NCBI GenBank assembly: GCA_009391535.1
Contig: VFHP01000024.1
Coordinates: 145,976 to 209,975 of the forward strand
DNA from: SAR202 cluster bacterium
GTDB taxonomy: Bacteria > Chloroflexota > Dehalococcoidia > Lucifugimonadales > UBA2985
Length of the DNA: 64,000 nucleotides
Direction: 5' to 3'
This document shows, one piece after another, positions 17,222 to 25,028 of the stretch. A program made the translations under genes and the position numbers. Below the pieces are notes generated by a model. It saw nothing but the letters and a program-made list of their open reading frames with translations, made no database searches and was not told the origin of the DNA. Position 1 is the stretch's first letter. Every line of letters begins with the position of its first letter.

Positions 17222-18088
17222 TCAGAATTTCACTGTGTCTTCTATTTCTCTTTCTTTTAGAAGGCTATATTGCGAAAAACGGGCAGTGATGGTTGATCCA
17301 AAGAGAAGTATGATAGATGACACGTAAACCCAAACCAATAATACTACTATGCTTCCTACAGAACCGTATATAGTTGAGTATATGGAAGAATTTCCTATAA
17401 ACCAAACAAAAACATTTTTAAGTATTTCGAAACCTGTTGTGGCAACTATAGCACCAGGTAGTGGTTCAGTTATTTTGACTTTTGTATTTGGTAGCAACCA
17501 ATATATTGCAAAAAATACTATGAATGATAGCGTCGGAGGTAAAGCCGAGGCTAACCTTTCCCATAGTAATGCCCCGTCTACATAAGTTTCGCGGGTGATG
17601 AATTCTAATATTTCCATTAGATATGTTAGTATTGCTGTCGAAAAAATTGAAATCAGCATTAAAATTGCAGCCGCAACCATAAAAGTAATATCTACTAAGC
17701 GTTCCTTCAAGAAGGGTCTCGGTCTGGTTATACCCCACGTGGCATTTATTCCTTTACGTATTGAACCAAAAACAGCAGTTCCTGCCCAGAGTAAACCTAG
17801 TATACCTACTATACCCGCAATGTTTCTGCTATTGACCGCACTGGTTATGATTTCACTTATAGTTTCTTCGGAAACAGGAGATTGCTGTGCTACTCGGTTT
17901 GCGAGTTCATCTATAGATTCTGGTCCTAATAGAAAGCTTAAACCAGATATTATAGCTACTATAAGAGGGAACAGGGAAAACAATGTGTAGTAGGATATGG
18001 CTGCGGATAATTGTGGACCATTCTTGCCCAAAAAATCATTTATAGCTCTCCACAACGCTCCAACTAACTTAACTGATGTAGTAAACAA
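17222..18088 (-). CDS. YihY/BrkB family inner membrane protein
   Basis: Integral membrane protein of 288 residues with about six hydrophobic segments. The family signature near the N-terminus is seen as LSAAISYYTLFSLFPL, and the glycine-rich WGTAVFG/TWGITRPRPFLKERL loop follows. The family was once misnamed RNase BN; a transport or barrier role is likelier but unproven. TTG at 18088 is the best start, with GGA about 8 bases upstream. A perfect 8-base inverted repeat (18101-18120) lies just ahead of it. It is transcribed divergently from the fatty-acid cluster. Confidence 0.85.
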   Translation of the reverse strand: MFTTSVKLVGALWRAINDFLGKNGPQLSAAISYYTLFSLFPLIVAIISGLSFLLGPESIDELANRVAQQSPVSEETISEIITSAVNSRNIAGIVGILGLLWAGTAVFGSIRKGINATWGITRPRPFLKERLVDITFMVAAAILMLISIFSTAILTYLMEILEFITRETYVDGALLWERLASALPPTLSFIVFFAIYWLLPNTKVKITEPLPGAIVATTGFEILKNVFVWFIGNSSIYSTIYGSVGSIVVLLVWVYVSSIILLFGSTITARFSQYSLLKEREIEDTVKF

Positions 18089-18100
18089 TTTCTAATCCAA

Positions 18101-18120
18101 TCTCGATTTAGCAATCGAGA
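18101..18120. repeat. Inverted repeat TCTCGATT-TAGC-AATCGAGA
   Basis: Perfect 8-base arms around a 4-base loop, 13 bases before the start of the leftward YihY gene and about 80 bases before the promoter of the rightward fatty-acid cluster. It could be a hairpin in the YihY leader or an operator for either direction. Confidence 0.45.
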
Positions 18121-18196
18121 TCCTATTTAATATTCGGGCGAAAGTCAACCCGTATGATGATTCATGTAGTGCTAAAAATACCACATTCCCCAATCC

Positions 18197-18225
18197 TTGA
18201 TTTGAGAAGCGCGTGCAATTATAAT
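18197..18225 (+). promoter_or_regulatory. Promoter of the fatty-acid synthesis cluster
   Basis: TTGATT (18197-18202), a 17-base spacer and a perfect TATAAT (18220-18225). Initiation near 18232 gives a leader of about 34 bases before the first dehydratase subunit. Confidence 0.65.
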
Positions 18226-18265
18226 TTGGATGCCCTTACCAATACAAATACAAGAGAGTACATGA

Positions 18266-18685
18266 TTGTCTAAAATTGAACAATTTCCGATCGGTTATAA
18301 GCTGGAACCTGTAATATTCGATCTTCAAGATTGGGAAGTTAAGCTTTATCTTCAATCAGCCGGTGAGACCAACCCATTATTTGAAGATCAGAAATTAGTG
18401 CCACCGACGGCGATAGCCGCATTCGCTCTCAGAGGAGTCTTGAAGGAATTGGAACTGCCTCCAGGGGCCATACACATCGCCCATGAGATGTCTTTTGCTC
18501 CTTCGATAAAATCTGATCAGTCTGTGATATTCAACGCAACGCTGACCCAAAATGCTGTAAGATCCGGTTGGCGATTTGTTACAATAGATTTCGTTGGCAT
18601 TTTGGCTACGGATCGTATTGAAGAGGAACAAGTTGTTAACGGTCGTAGTACTGTTGTTATATCAGAAGATTCGTTAGGGGATTAA
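18266..18685 (+). CDS. MaoC-like dehydratase, probable HadA-type subunit
   Basis: Hot-dog fold protein of 139 residues. It resembles the FAS1/HadA-type N-terminal MaoC domain: SAGETNPLFEDQ near residue 32 and an apolar proline-rich VPPTAIAAFAL segment. It lacks the catalytic Asp/His pair of hydratase 2 enzymes. That pair is present in the next gene, one base away, so the two probably form a heterodimeric (3R)-hydroxyacyl-ACP dehydratase like mycobacterial HadAB. Translation starts at TTG 18266; the ATG four bases earlier is out of frame and closes after three codons. No FabZ or FabA gene is visible in the window. Confidence 0.78.
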   Translation: MSKIEQFPIGYKLEPVIFDLQDWEVKLYLQSAGETNPLFEDQKLVPPTAIAAFALRGVLKELELPPGAIHIAHEMSFAPSIKSDQSVIFNATLTQNAVRSGWRFVTIDFVGILATDRIEEEQVVNGRSTVVISEDSLGD

Positions 18686-18686
18686 T

Positions 18687-19097
18687 ATGATAGTCGGTAA
18701 ACTTTTACCATCAGTGTCAAAACAGGTAATACAAGAAAACATAAACACTTATGCTGTAGCCAGTGGTGATCATAACCCCCTCCACTGGGATGAAAATTTT
18801 GCTGTAAATGCTACCCATTATGGACGTATCGTTGCACATGGAATGTTAGTATTAGCATATATATCCGAGATGATGACAAATGAATTTGGTACATCTTGGA
18901 TAGAAGACGGTACTTTAAAGGTGAGGTTTAAAGCTCCTGTTTATCCAGGTGATAATGTGGAGACATTTGGTGAGATAGTAAAATGTGAAGAGGACATAAA
19001 AGGTTATAAAGTAAGTTGCAGTGTTGGATGCAGGAAAATAGATGGAGAAGATGTTATCACTGGCCAGGCTTCACTCTACATGGCCAAAGTAGATTAA
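18687..19097 (+). CDS. MaoC-like dehydratase, probable HadB-type catalytic subunit
   Basis: Hot-dog fold (R)-hydratase domain of 136 residues with the hydratase 2 motif: YAVASGDHNPLHWDENFA followed by GRIVAHGML, which contains the catalytic Asp and His. With the preceding subunit it should dehydrate (3R)-hydroxyacyl chains on ACP (or CoA). Its position directly before plsX, fabG and fabL points to fatty-acid elongation rather than beta-oxidation. Only one base separates it from the preceding stop, indicating co-translation. Confidence 0.85.
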   Translation: MIVGKLLPSVSKQVIQENINTYAVASGDHNPLHWDENFAVNATHYGRIVAHGMLVLAYISEMMTNEFGTSWIEDGTLKVRFKAPVYPGDNVETFGEIVKCEEDIKGYKVSCSVGCRKIDGEDVITGQASLYMAKVD

Positions 19098-19112
19098 CAA
19101 ATTGAGTTTTAT

Positions 19113-20129
19113 ATGAGTACATACGCAACTGAAAAAAAATACATTATAGCGGTCGACGCCATGGGTGGGGATAATGCTCCCGAAGAAATAATAAAAGGAG
19201 CTTTGCTGGCAGTTGAAAGCAACGACGTGGAAATTATTCTAGTTGGGGATGAAGACAAGATGTCTAAATACCTGCCTACGGATCCACTTTCAAATTTGCA
19301 TTGTGTTTATTCGTATGGCGTGGTTAATGAAGATGAACAGCCATTGGAGGCGGTCAAATCCAAGCCTAAGGCTTCAGTGTTTGTTTGCGCCGACCTTGTA
19401 AAAGAGGGTCGAGCAGACGCATTTGTTACCATGGGCTCTACAGGAGCGGCAATGGCCGCTGGGGTGTTGAAAATTGGAAACATTAAAGGAATAGAGAGGC
19501 CTTCTTTAGGAGGACCTTTCTTAGGTTTATCCCCAAAGACAATATTAATAGATTTGGGGACTAGTATAGATAACCGACCATCGCAGTTATTAAACTATGC
19601 AGTGTTGGGATCTACTTTCTCACGAGTTTTCATGGGAATTGAAAATCCTAGAGTTGGCTTACTAAGCGTGGGATCAGAAGAGGGAAAGGGTAATAGACTG
19701 GTAAAAGAAACATATCCCTTGCTTCAAAAGAGTGGTCTGAATTTTATAGGTAACGTCGAAGGATTTGATATTCCTTTAGGCAAAGCGGATGTGGTTGTGT
19801 GTGACGGATTTATTGGTAATATACTGATGAAGTTTTCAGAAGGCCTTGGTGTTTCTGTGTTCGATTATATAAGGTCTTCAGGCTTGTCTGACAATCCTAC
19901 TGAAAACGGAATTGTCGAGGCGCTTTATAGCATGACAAATTTTGTTGAGCATGTTGGTGGTGGGCCTTTATTGGGGTTGGATGGAGTAGCTATTGTTGGA
20001 CATGGTAGATCTAAATCAGCCTCTGTAAGTGCTGCAATCAAATTGGCTAAAACGGTGTTGAATCTCGATTTAGTGGATTTGATAGAAAAAGATCTAAACT
20101 TGGTCCGATCAAGATTAAACGTGTATTAG
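19113..20129 (+). CDS. plsX: Phosphate acyltransferase PlsX
   Basis: Converts acyl-ACP to acyl-phosphate, the donor for PlsY in phospholipid synthesis. The N-terminus AVDAMGGDNAPEEI is diagnostic, with FVTMGSTGAAMAAG and VVCDGFIGNILMKFSEG further on. Its 338 residues are standard. It lies 15 bases after the dehydratase gene and 9 bases before fabG in one operon. PlsY is not in the window. Confidence 0.96.
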   Translation: MSTYATEKKYIIAVDAMGGDNAPEEIIKGALLAVESNDVEIILVGDEDKMSKYLPTDPLSNLHCVYSYGVVNEDEQPLEAVKSKPKASVFVCADLVKEGRADAFVTMGSTGAAMAAGVLKIGNIKGIERPSLGGPFLGLSPKTILIDLGTSIDNRPSQLLNYAVLGSTFSRVFMGIENPRVGLLSVGSEEGKGNRLVKETYPLLQKSGLNFIGNVEGFDIPLGKADVVVCDGFIGNILMKFSEGLGVSVFDYIRSSGLSDNPTENGIVEALYSMTNFVEHVGGGPLLGLDGVAIVGHGRSKSASVSAAIKLAKTVLNLDLVDLIEKDLNLVRSRLNVY

Positions 20130-20138
20130 GAGAATATT

Positions 20139-20882
20139 TTGAGTATCCATAATAAAGTCGCACTTATAACCGGAGGTTCTAGGGGTATAGGTAGGGCTGT
20201 AGCAGTTAGGCTAGCGAGGGATGGAGTTAAACTAGCTATTAACTATAAATCTGATAGGGAAAGTGCTGATTTGGTAGTTGGCATAGCAAACAAGATGGGA
20301 GTGGAGGCATTGGCTGTACAGGCTGATGTATCTGATAGTTCTCAAGTGGACATCATGGTTGACCAGATAATAGGTACATTGGGTAATGTTGATATATTGG
20401 TAAATAATGCAGGAATAATCCATGATAGCTTACTTATGCGAATGTCAGAGGACGTATGGGATGAGGTTCTGAACACCAATCTTAAGGGATCCTACAATTG
20501 TACTAAAGCTGTGTTGCGATATATGGTAAGACAACGTTGGGGTCGTGTGATAAATGTTGTTTCAGTAGTTGGGATAGAAGGTAATCCGGGTCAATCGAAT
20601 TATGCTGCATCTAAGGCTGGAGTTATAGCCTTTTCTCGGAGCATAGCAAAGGAGGTTGCTTCTCGTAATATTACTGTCAATTCTGTTGCTCCAGGCTATA
20701 TATCTACCGAAATAGTTGCTGACTTAAACCCTGAATTTAAGGAACTAATATTGTCCAGAATTCCACAGAACAAATTTGGTACAGTTGAGGACGTGTCCAA
20801 TATGGTGGGTTATTTGGCTAGTGAAGAAGCCAATTATATTACTGGGGAAGTTATAAGGGTTGACGGTGGTATAGAGTTATGA
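20139..20882 (+). CDS. fabG: 3-oxoacyl-ACP reductase FabG
   Basis: NADPH-dependent short-chain dehydrogenase that makes (3R)-hydroxyacyl-ACP, substrate of the upstream dehydratase. TGGSRGIGRAVA is the cofactor loop and NNAGI is conserved. The catalytic Ser-Tyr-Lys set lies in NVVSVVG...NYAASKAG with the normal Tyr-x3-Lys spacing. Its 247 residues match FabG. It starts at TTG 20139, preceded by AGGAG at 8 bases. A gap of 27 bases leads to fabL. Confidence 0.93.
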   Translation: MSIHNKVALITGGSRGIGRAVAVRLARDGVKLAINYKSDRESADLVVGIANKMGVEALAVQADVSDSSQVDIMVDQIIGTLGNVDILVNNAGIIHDSLLMRMSEDVWDEVLNTNLKGSYNCTKAVLRYMVRQRWGRVINVVSVVGIEGNPGQSNYAASKAGVIAFSRSIAKEVASRNITVNSVAPGYISTEIVADLNPEFKELILSRIPQNKFGTVEDVSNMVGYLASEEANYITGEVIRVDGGIEL

Positions 20883-20909
20883 ATAAACGAAACAATTTGA
20901 TTAAATATC

Positions 20910-21662
20910 ATGTCTCTTAGTGGAAAAGTAGCATTGGTAACTGGTGGGTCCAGGGGGATTGGCAAAGCCATATGTCTAGCCTTAGCCAGTGATGGAGCTA
21001 ACGTCATAGTAAACTATGCTCGCCATTCTAAGGAAGCGGATGAAACTGTCTTATCTTTGCAGCAATTAGGTGTTAAAGCCAAAAAAATTAGAGCCAATTT
21101 AGGTGATCCTGAAAAGATAAAAGAAATGTTTCGTGAGATTCAGCGCGAATTTGGTAGTTTGGACATATTAGTTAATAATGCAGCTTCTGGGGTTCAAAGA
21201 CAGGCTACGGAATTGGAAATAAAACATTGGGACTGGACTTTAGATATAAATGCAAGAGCAGCTTGGTTATGTGCTATTGCATCCACGAAACTTATGGCTC
21301 CAGGTTCCCGTATAGTAAATATTACGAGCCTAGGTTCATATAAAGTAATACCTAATTACGTGTCTGTAGGCGTCTCGAAGGCAGCATTAGAAGCTTTAAC
21401 CAGATACTTAGCAGTAGAGCTTTCGTCTCAGGGAATAATAGTTAATGCTGTATCCGGTGGACTAGTGGATACTGATGCTTTAAGGAGTTTTGAAAATAGT
21501 AAAGACCTGATAGAAGATTCAGTAAGTAGGACTCCTGCAGGTAGGATGATAAAGGCCACAGATATATCTGATGTTGTGTTATTTCTTTGCAGTGAACAGT
21601 CCAGTATGATACGGGGACAAGTTATAGTAGTTGACGGCGGGATATCACTTCTTGCGCTTTAG
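20910..21662 (+). CDS. fabL: Enoyl-ACP reductase III, FabL type
   Basis: Short-chain dehydrogenase of 250 residues that would saturate the enoyl-ACP product and close the elongation cycle. It differs from FabG in the enoyl-reductase spacing Tyr-x6-Lys, seen in NYVSVGVSKAA. Segments matching Bacillus FabL as I remember it include NNAASGVQRQATELE, HWDWTLDINARA, EALTRYLAVELSS, NAVSGGLVDTDAL, RTPAGRM and MIRGQVIVVDGG. Together these make a generic SDR call unlikely. FabL resists triclosan better than FabI, a family property. It is the last gene of the cluster and converges on ygfZ. Confidence 0.88.
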   Translation: MSLSGKVALVTGGSRGIGKAICLALASDGANVIVNYARHSKEADETVLSLQQLGVKAKKIRANLGDPEKIKEMFREIQREFGSLDILVNNAASGVQRQATELEIKHWDWTLDINARAAWLCAIASTKLMAPGSRIVNITSLGSYKVIPNYVSVGVSKAALEALTRYLAVELSSQGIIVNAVSGGLVDTDALRSFENSKDLIEDSVSRTPAGRMIKATDISDVVLFLCSEQSSMIRGQVIVVDGGISLLAL

Positions 21663-21696
21663 GAAGTGGGTACAGTAACGTGATTTTACTAATAGA

Positions 21697-22692
21697 TTAC
21701 TTATATGTCAGTGGTAGTTCTATTATCTTCCCTCTAACGGCCATATTTCTTGACTTCTTAATGTCTACTTCTTGATCTATGTCTGTATTTGGTGCCTTTA
21801 TGTATCCCAGTGCCAATGTCTTCCCTAGGATTGGGGACTTTACAGAAGAGGTTATAAAGCCTATTTGTTTACCGTCCAATTCTAAGTCACATGAGTCTAT
21901 AGGTTGGTCATCCGACAATACTATTCCTCTTAGTCGTTTTTGAACTTTTTGATATGTATTTAGTCTCAATATAACTTCTTGCCCGATGTAACATCCCTTA
22001 GTGCCACTAATGTGACTTTCCAATCCTGCTTCTAAAGGATTATAATCTTCACCTAATTCGGCACCATGTTTTGGCACCCCTTGTTCTATACGGACTATCT
22101 CTAGAGAATCGGATCCAACTGCAGAAAAACCTGCGTTTATTAAACTCAGCCAAACGGTATCAGCAACTGAACTCCCGGACAGTATGTCAAAGCTTTCTAA
22201 TCCAAATCTGTCAGTTTTAATTATAGTCACTTCTTGTCCAGCAACAGATATTTTTTCATTTTGATACAACGTTGATATTATCACACCATTTTCGTCCAAT
22301 ATGCTTTGGACATTTTTGCCCCATACTGAGAAAAGGTTGGTTTTAGCACTAATATCGTCTACTTGTATGTCTTCACCAAATGTATATAGATCTATCCATT
22401 CCACAACCCGTTTAGTTGTATTCGGATTAGTCAGTAAGATAAGTTCTTGACCAGTGTTAATGACTCTAAGCAGGTCAATTATCCTACCCTTGTTTGTTGT
22501 TAGGATAGTTGAAGTACCATAGCCTGCCTCTAGGTCAAGTAGCTTATTTGTAGACAGTCTGTTTAGTAGATCTAGAGCATCCTGTCCAGTCATTCTTAGA
22601 ATCCCATGGCCAGATATGTTAGCCAAAGCATTATTTTGGTATATGTCTCGGTATTCTTGGAGCGTATTACCAAAGTTGTTTGGAGAATGCAT
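21697..22692 (-). CDS. ygfZ: Folate-binding Fe-S assembly protein YgfZ (GcvT-like)
   Basis: GcvT-fold protein of 331 residues that helps maintain or build certain Fe-S proteins using tetrahydrofolate. The diagnostic KGCYIGQEV motif is present near residue 230, and the N-terminal half has the GcvT-like LNRLSTNKL region. It lies downstream of, and co-directional with, the A-type Fe-S carrier gene. In eukaryotes the homologues IBA57 and ISCA1/2 act together, so the neighbour supports the assignment. AAAGG lies upstream of ATG 22692. Confidence 0.9.
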   Translation of the reverse strand: MHSPNNFGNTLQEYRDIYQNNALANISGHGILRMTGQDALDLLNRLSTNKLLDLEAGYGTSTILTTNKGRIIDLLRVINTGQELILLTNPNTTKRVVEWIDLYTFGEDIQVDDISAKTNLFSVWGKNVQSILDENGVIISTLYQNEKISVAGQEVTIIKTDRFGLESFDILSGSSVADTVWLSLINAGFSAVGSDSLEIVRIEQGVPKHGAELGEDYNPLEAGLESHISGTKGCYIGQEVILRLNTYQKVQKRLRGIVLSDDQPIDSCDLELDGKQIGFITSSVKSPILGKTLALGYIKAPNTDIDQEVDIKKSRNMAVRGKIIELPLTYK

Positions 22693-22815
22693 TATGTTAG
22701 ACCTTTTGTTTATGGGTTTATAACGTGTGGTGCCGGATCGAATTGGCTTTCTATTAACTCCTCATTAACTTAAATGAATCGTGTAACTGCCAATGATCAA
22801 AGTTGGTATCGATTG

Positions 22816-23148
22816 TTAAACAGAGAACGATGTTCCACAACCGCAAGTGGTTTTGGCATTTGGATTATTGAAAACAAAGCCTTTACCATTTAAGTCGTCC
22901 CCATATTCCAGTATGGTGCCCGCTAGAAAGACGTAACTTTTTCTATCAACGAACAATTTGATGCCGTTCTCTTCGATGACTTTGTCATCTGGTCTTGCTT
23001 CGTTATCTATAGACAATGTGTAGGTAAGACCAGAACATCCACCACCCTTCACTCCTACTCGTAATCCAAAGCTTTCTAGGCTGTCTCTGTCCGCGAATTC
23101 TCTTGCCTTGCGGGCGGCTTTTTCCGATATACTAATTGTGAGTGGCAT
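22816..23148 (-). CDS. iscA: A-type iron-sulfur carrier protein (IscA/ErpA family)
   Basis: Small HesB-fold protein of 110 residues that carries or delivers Fe-S clusters. The three ligand cysteines are present: Cys38 in GGGCSG and Cys102/Cys104 in TTCGCGTSF. GFVFNNPNAK is also typical. GAGGT precedes ATG 23148. A strong promoter lies upstream (23204-23232). ygfZ follows after 123 bases. Which of IscA, ErpA or SufA is orthologous cannot be settled from one sequence. Confidence 0.94.
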   Translation of the reverse strand: MPLTISISEKAARKAREFADRDSLESFGLRVGVKGGGCSGLTYTLSIDNEARPDDKVIEENGIKLFVDRKSYVFLAGTILEYGDDLNGKGFVFNNPNAKTTCGCGTSFSV

Positions 23149-23203
23149 ATTTCATACCTCTAAAACGGTTTTTATTTGTCCGTACATTATCAGGATTCTA
23201 TAT

Positions 23204-23232
23204 ATTATACGATGCGCAGTCAACACAACCAA
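23204..23232 (-). promoter_or_regulatory. Promoter of iscA (and probably ygfZ)
   Basis: Minus-strand TTGGTT (23227-23232), 17-base spacer, perfect TATAAT (23204-23209), with initiation near 23197 and a leader of about 50 bases. Confidence 0.6.
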
Positions 23233-23260
23233 GTATAATTTGTTGGCCCCAGTAATTTCC

Positions 23261-23290
23261 TTGACACCTATCTAAGTAGGTAAGTATCAT
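23261..23290 (+). promoter_or_regulatory. Promoter of tRNA-Ile
   Basis: A perfect TTGACA (23261-23266) with an 18-base spacer to TATCAT (23285-23290). Initiation near 23297 would place about 59 bases of 5' leader before the mature tRNA, for removal by RNase P. Confidence 0.55.
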
Positions 23291-23355
23291 AATCAGCGAT
23301 CTGGTAGTCCACCGAATACCATTTGGACAATGGACGATGTTTTGAAATATGTAAT

Positions 23356-23432
23356 GGGCCAGTAGCTCAGCTGGTTAGAGCGCAGTCCTGATAAGACTGA
23401 GGTCCCTGGTTCGAGTCCAGGCTGGCCCACCA
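23356..23432 (+). tRNA. tRNA-Ile (anticodon GAT), CCA encoded
   Basis: Complete cloverleaf: acceptor GGGCCAG (23356-23362) pairs with CTGGCCC (23422-23428), followed by A73 and an encoded CCA. D arm GCTC...GAGC is present. The anticodon stem CAGTC/GACTG encloses loop CTGATAA, so the anticodon is GAT. T arm is CCTGG-TTCGAGT-CCAGG. It stands alone, outside an rRNA spacer, where tRNA-Ile(GAT) is often found. The rest of the 331-base gap between iscA and yvcK holds the two promoters. Confidence 0.97.
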
Positions 23433-23479
23433 TGTGTTATGACCCATTGATGGCATGAATCCGACTTGGAGTAAATCTA

Positions 23480-24466
23480 TTGGCCGCAGATAACTTGATA
23501 TTGGACACGAGTATGAATGATCCAGTGAATCCCAATATAGTAGCTATAGGGGGAGGCACTGGATTATCTAATCTATTGATGGGTCTTAAGTATTGGACAA
23601 ATAATCTGACAGCTGTAGTTACAGTGTCTGATGATGGCGGAAGTTCGGGTAGATTGCGGAAGGATCTTGGGATTCCCCCACCGGGTGATGCTAGAAATTG
23701 TTTGACAGCTTTAGCACCAGACTCCTATACCAAACAGTTATTCCAGTATCAATTTGACAAAGGTACGTCTTTGTATGGACACAGATTAGGCAATTTAATC
23801 TTAGCTGCTGTTCAACAAGGCACAGGGAATTTTGAAAAATCTTTAGAAATATCTGCTACGTTGTTGAATAGCAAGGGATCTGTACTGCCTGTGTCTAATA
23901 GAAACGATATAGTTTTGATGGGAAAAACTGTAAGAGGTGATATTTTGGTTGGTGAGTCGGTCATTGGTAATTCTTCTGAAAAAATACGAGATGTTTGGAT
24001 TGAGCCTAAATCAACTGAGGCATCAAGTAGTGTTTTGACTGCCATAGAAAAAGCTGACTTGTTAGTATTCGGCCCAGGCAGTTTGTACACTAGTGTTATA
24101 CCTAATTTCTTGTTTCAGGGAATGGGTATGGCAATTGCGAAATCAAAAGCCCCGAAGTTATTCGTATGCAACGTTGCTACGGAGCTATATGAAACAGATG
24201 GCTTAAATGCCCAAGATCATGTTCGGATTTTTGAAACTATTACGGGTGTTAAATGTTCACACGTTATTTTGAATGCTAATTGTAAAGACATACCTGAAGA
24301 AGTTGGACGGCACTGTATATATCCAGAAGCTTTTGTAAACGATCCTTCAGTCAAGATATTATTGAAAGATGTTATTAATGAGGACGATAGGGTAATGCAT
24401 GATGCCGATAAATTAGCTAGAGAAATAATGGATGTTACTTTTACTCGTAACACAATCGTGCATTAA
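23480..24466 (+). CDS. yvcK: YvcK/CofD-like gluconeogenesis factor
   Basis: Rossmann-like protein of 328 residues. In Bacillus and mycobacteria, family members bind UDP-sugars and influence gluconeogenic growth, cell shape and envelope synthesis. Signatures are VAIGGGTGLSNLL, VSDDGGSSGRLRKDL, PPPGDARNCL and FGPGSLYTSVIPN. TTG 23480 is preceded by GGAG at 9 bases; an ATG twelve codons in is the alternative start. yvcK commonly neighbours rapZ and whiA; neither is present here. Confidence 0.92.
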   Translation: MAADNLILDTSMNDPVNPNIVAIGGGTGLSNLLMGLKYWTNNLTAVVTVSDDGGSSGRLRKDLGIPPPGDARNCLTALAPDSYTKQLFQYQFDKGTSLYGHRLGNLILAAVQQGTGNFEKSLEISATLLNSKGSVLPVSNRNDIVLMGKTVRGDILVGESVIGNSSEKIRDVWIEPKSTEASSSVLTAIEKADLLVFGPGSLYTSVIPNFLFQGMGMAIAKSKAPKLFVCNVATELYETDGLNAQDHVRIFETITGVKCSHVILNANCKDIPEEVGRHCIYPEAFVNDPSVKILLKDVINEDDRVMHDADKLAREIMDVTFTRNTIVH

Positions 24467-24526
24467 GTAAGGGTTGTTGGCGTAAAGTACACATGTTTGG
24501 GATTTAACGATTTTGCTTTCAATCCA

Positions 24527-24555
24527 TTGACTAGTACTGATGGGTAGCATATTAT
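24527..24555 (+). promoter_or_regulatory. Promoter of the DUF35/thiolase cluster
   Basis: TTGACT (24527-24532), a 17-base spacer and TATTAT (24550-24555), about 30 bases before the first DUF35 gene. Confidence 0.6.
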
Positions 24556-24585
24556 TTAGAGACCAAAAGTCCACTGGGGGTTGCC

Positions 24586-24993
24586 TTGCCTAAACAGTCG
24601 CCGGTTCCAGATGAAGTAAGTAAGCCGTTTTGGGACGCATGCAACCAAAACAAGCTCGTTGTGCAGCATTGTGAAACGTGTGACCGTATGCAGTTCCCTC
24701 CAGAGTCCACATGTGTTAAATGTGAATCTTCCAGTATGGGATGGAAAGAAGTTAGTGGTATGGGAAAGATTCATGGATACTGTGTAATGCATGATTCTAG
24801 AATAAGGTTACTACAGGCTGATCAGCCATTTAATATAGCTGTGATAGAACTTCAAGATGATCCGGACATTAAAATGTTTTCTCATCTGCCAGGCACAGAT
24901 GCAGATGAAGTAGTAATAGGTTCAATTGTCAGAGTAGAATTTCAAGACACTGAAGCCACAGGTCAAAAAGTCCCGGAATGGCGAGTGGTGTAG
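24586..24993 (+). CDS. DUF35 zinc-ribbon/OB-fold protein, copy 1
   Basis: 135-residue protein with the DUF35 layout: an N-terminal helix (DEVSKPFWDACNQNKLVVQ), a rubredoxin-like zinc ribbon with Cys29, Cys32, Cys43 and Cys46, then an OB fold (GKIHGYCVMHD... to EWRVV). DUF35 proteins are obligate partners of SCP2/thiolase-like enzymes, often bridging or shielding the active site, and the next gene is such an enzyme. It starts at TTG 24586 after a GGGGG run. It is clearly paralogous to the protein at 26468-26872, sharing the PVPDE/PFWDA opening and identical Cys spacing. Confidence 0.88.
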   Translation: MPKQSPVPDEVSKPFWDACNQNKLVVQHCETCDRMQFPPESTCVKCESSSMGWKEVSGMGKIHGYCVMHDSRIRLLQADQPFNIAVIELQDDPDIKMFSHLPGTDADEVVIGSIVRVEFQDTEATGQKVPEWRVV

Positions 24994-25028
24994 ATTAAAT
25001 CCAAATTCGCTTGTTTGTGGGGGTATAA

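Noticed and set aside
20910..21662. A second FabG
   Set aside because: The Tyr-x6-Lys spacing and the HWDWTLDINA and NAVSGGLVDTDAL segments match enoyl reductase FabL rather than FabG (Tyr-x3-Lys).
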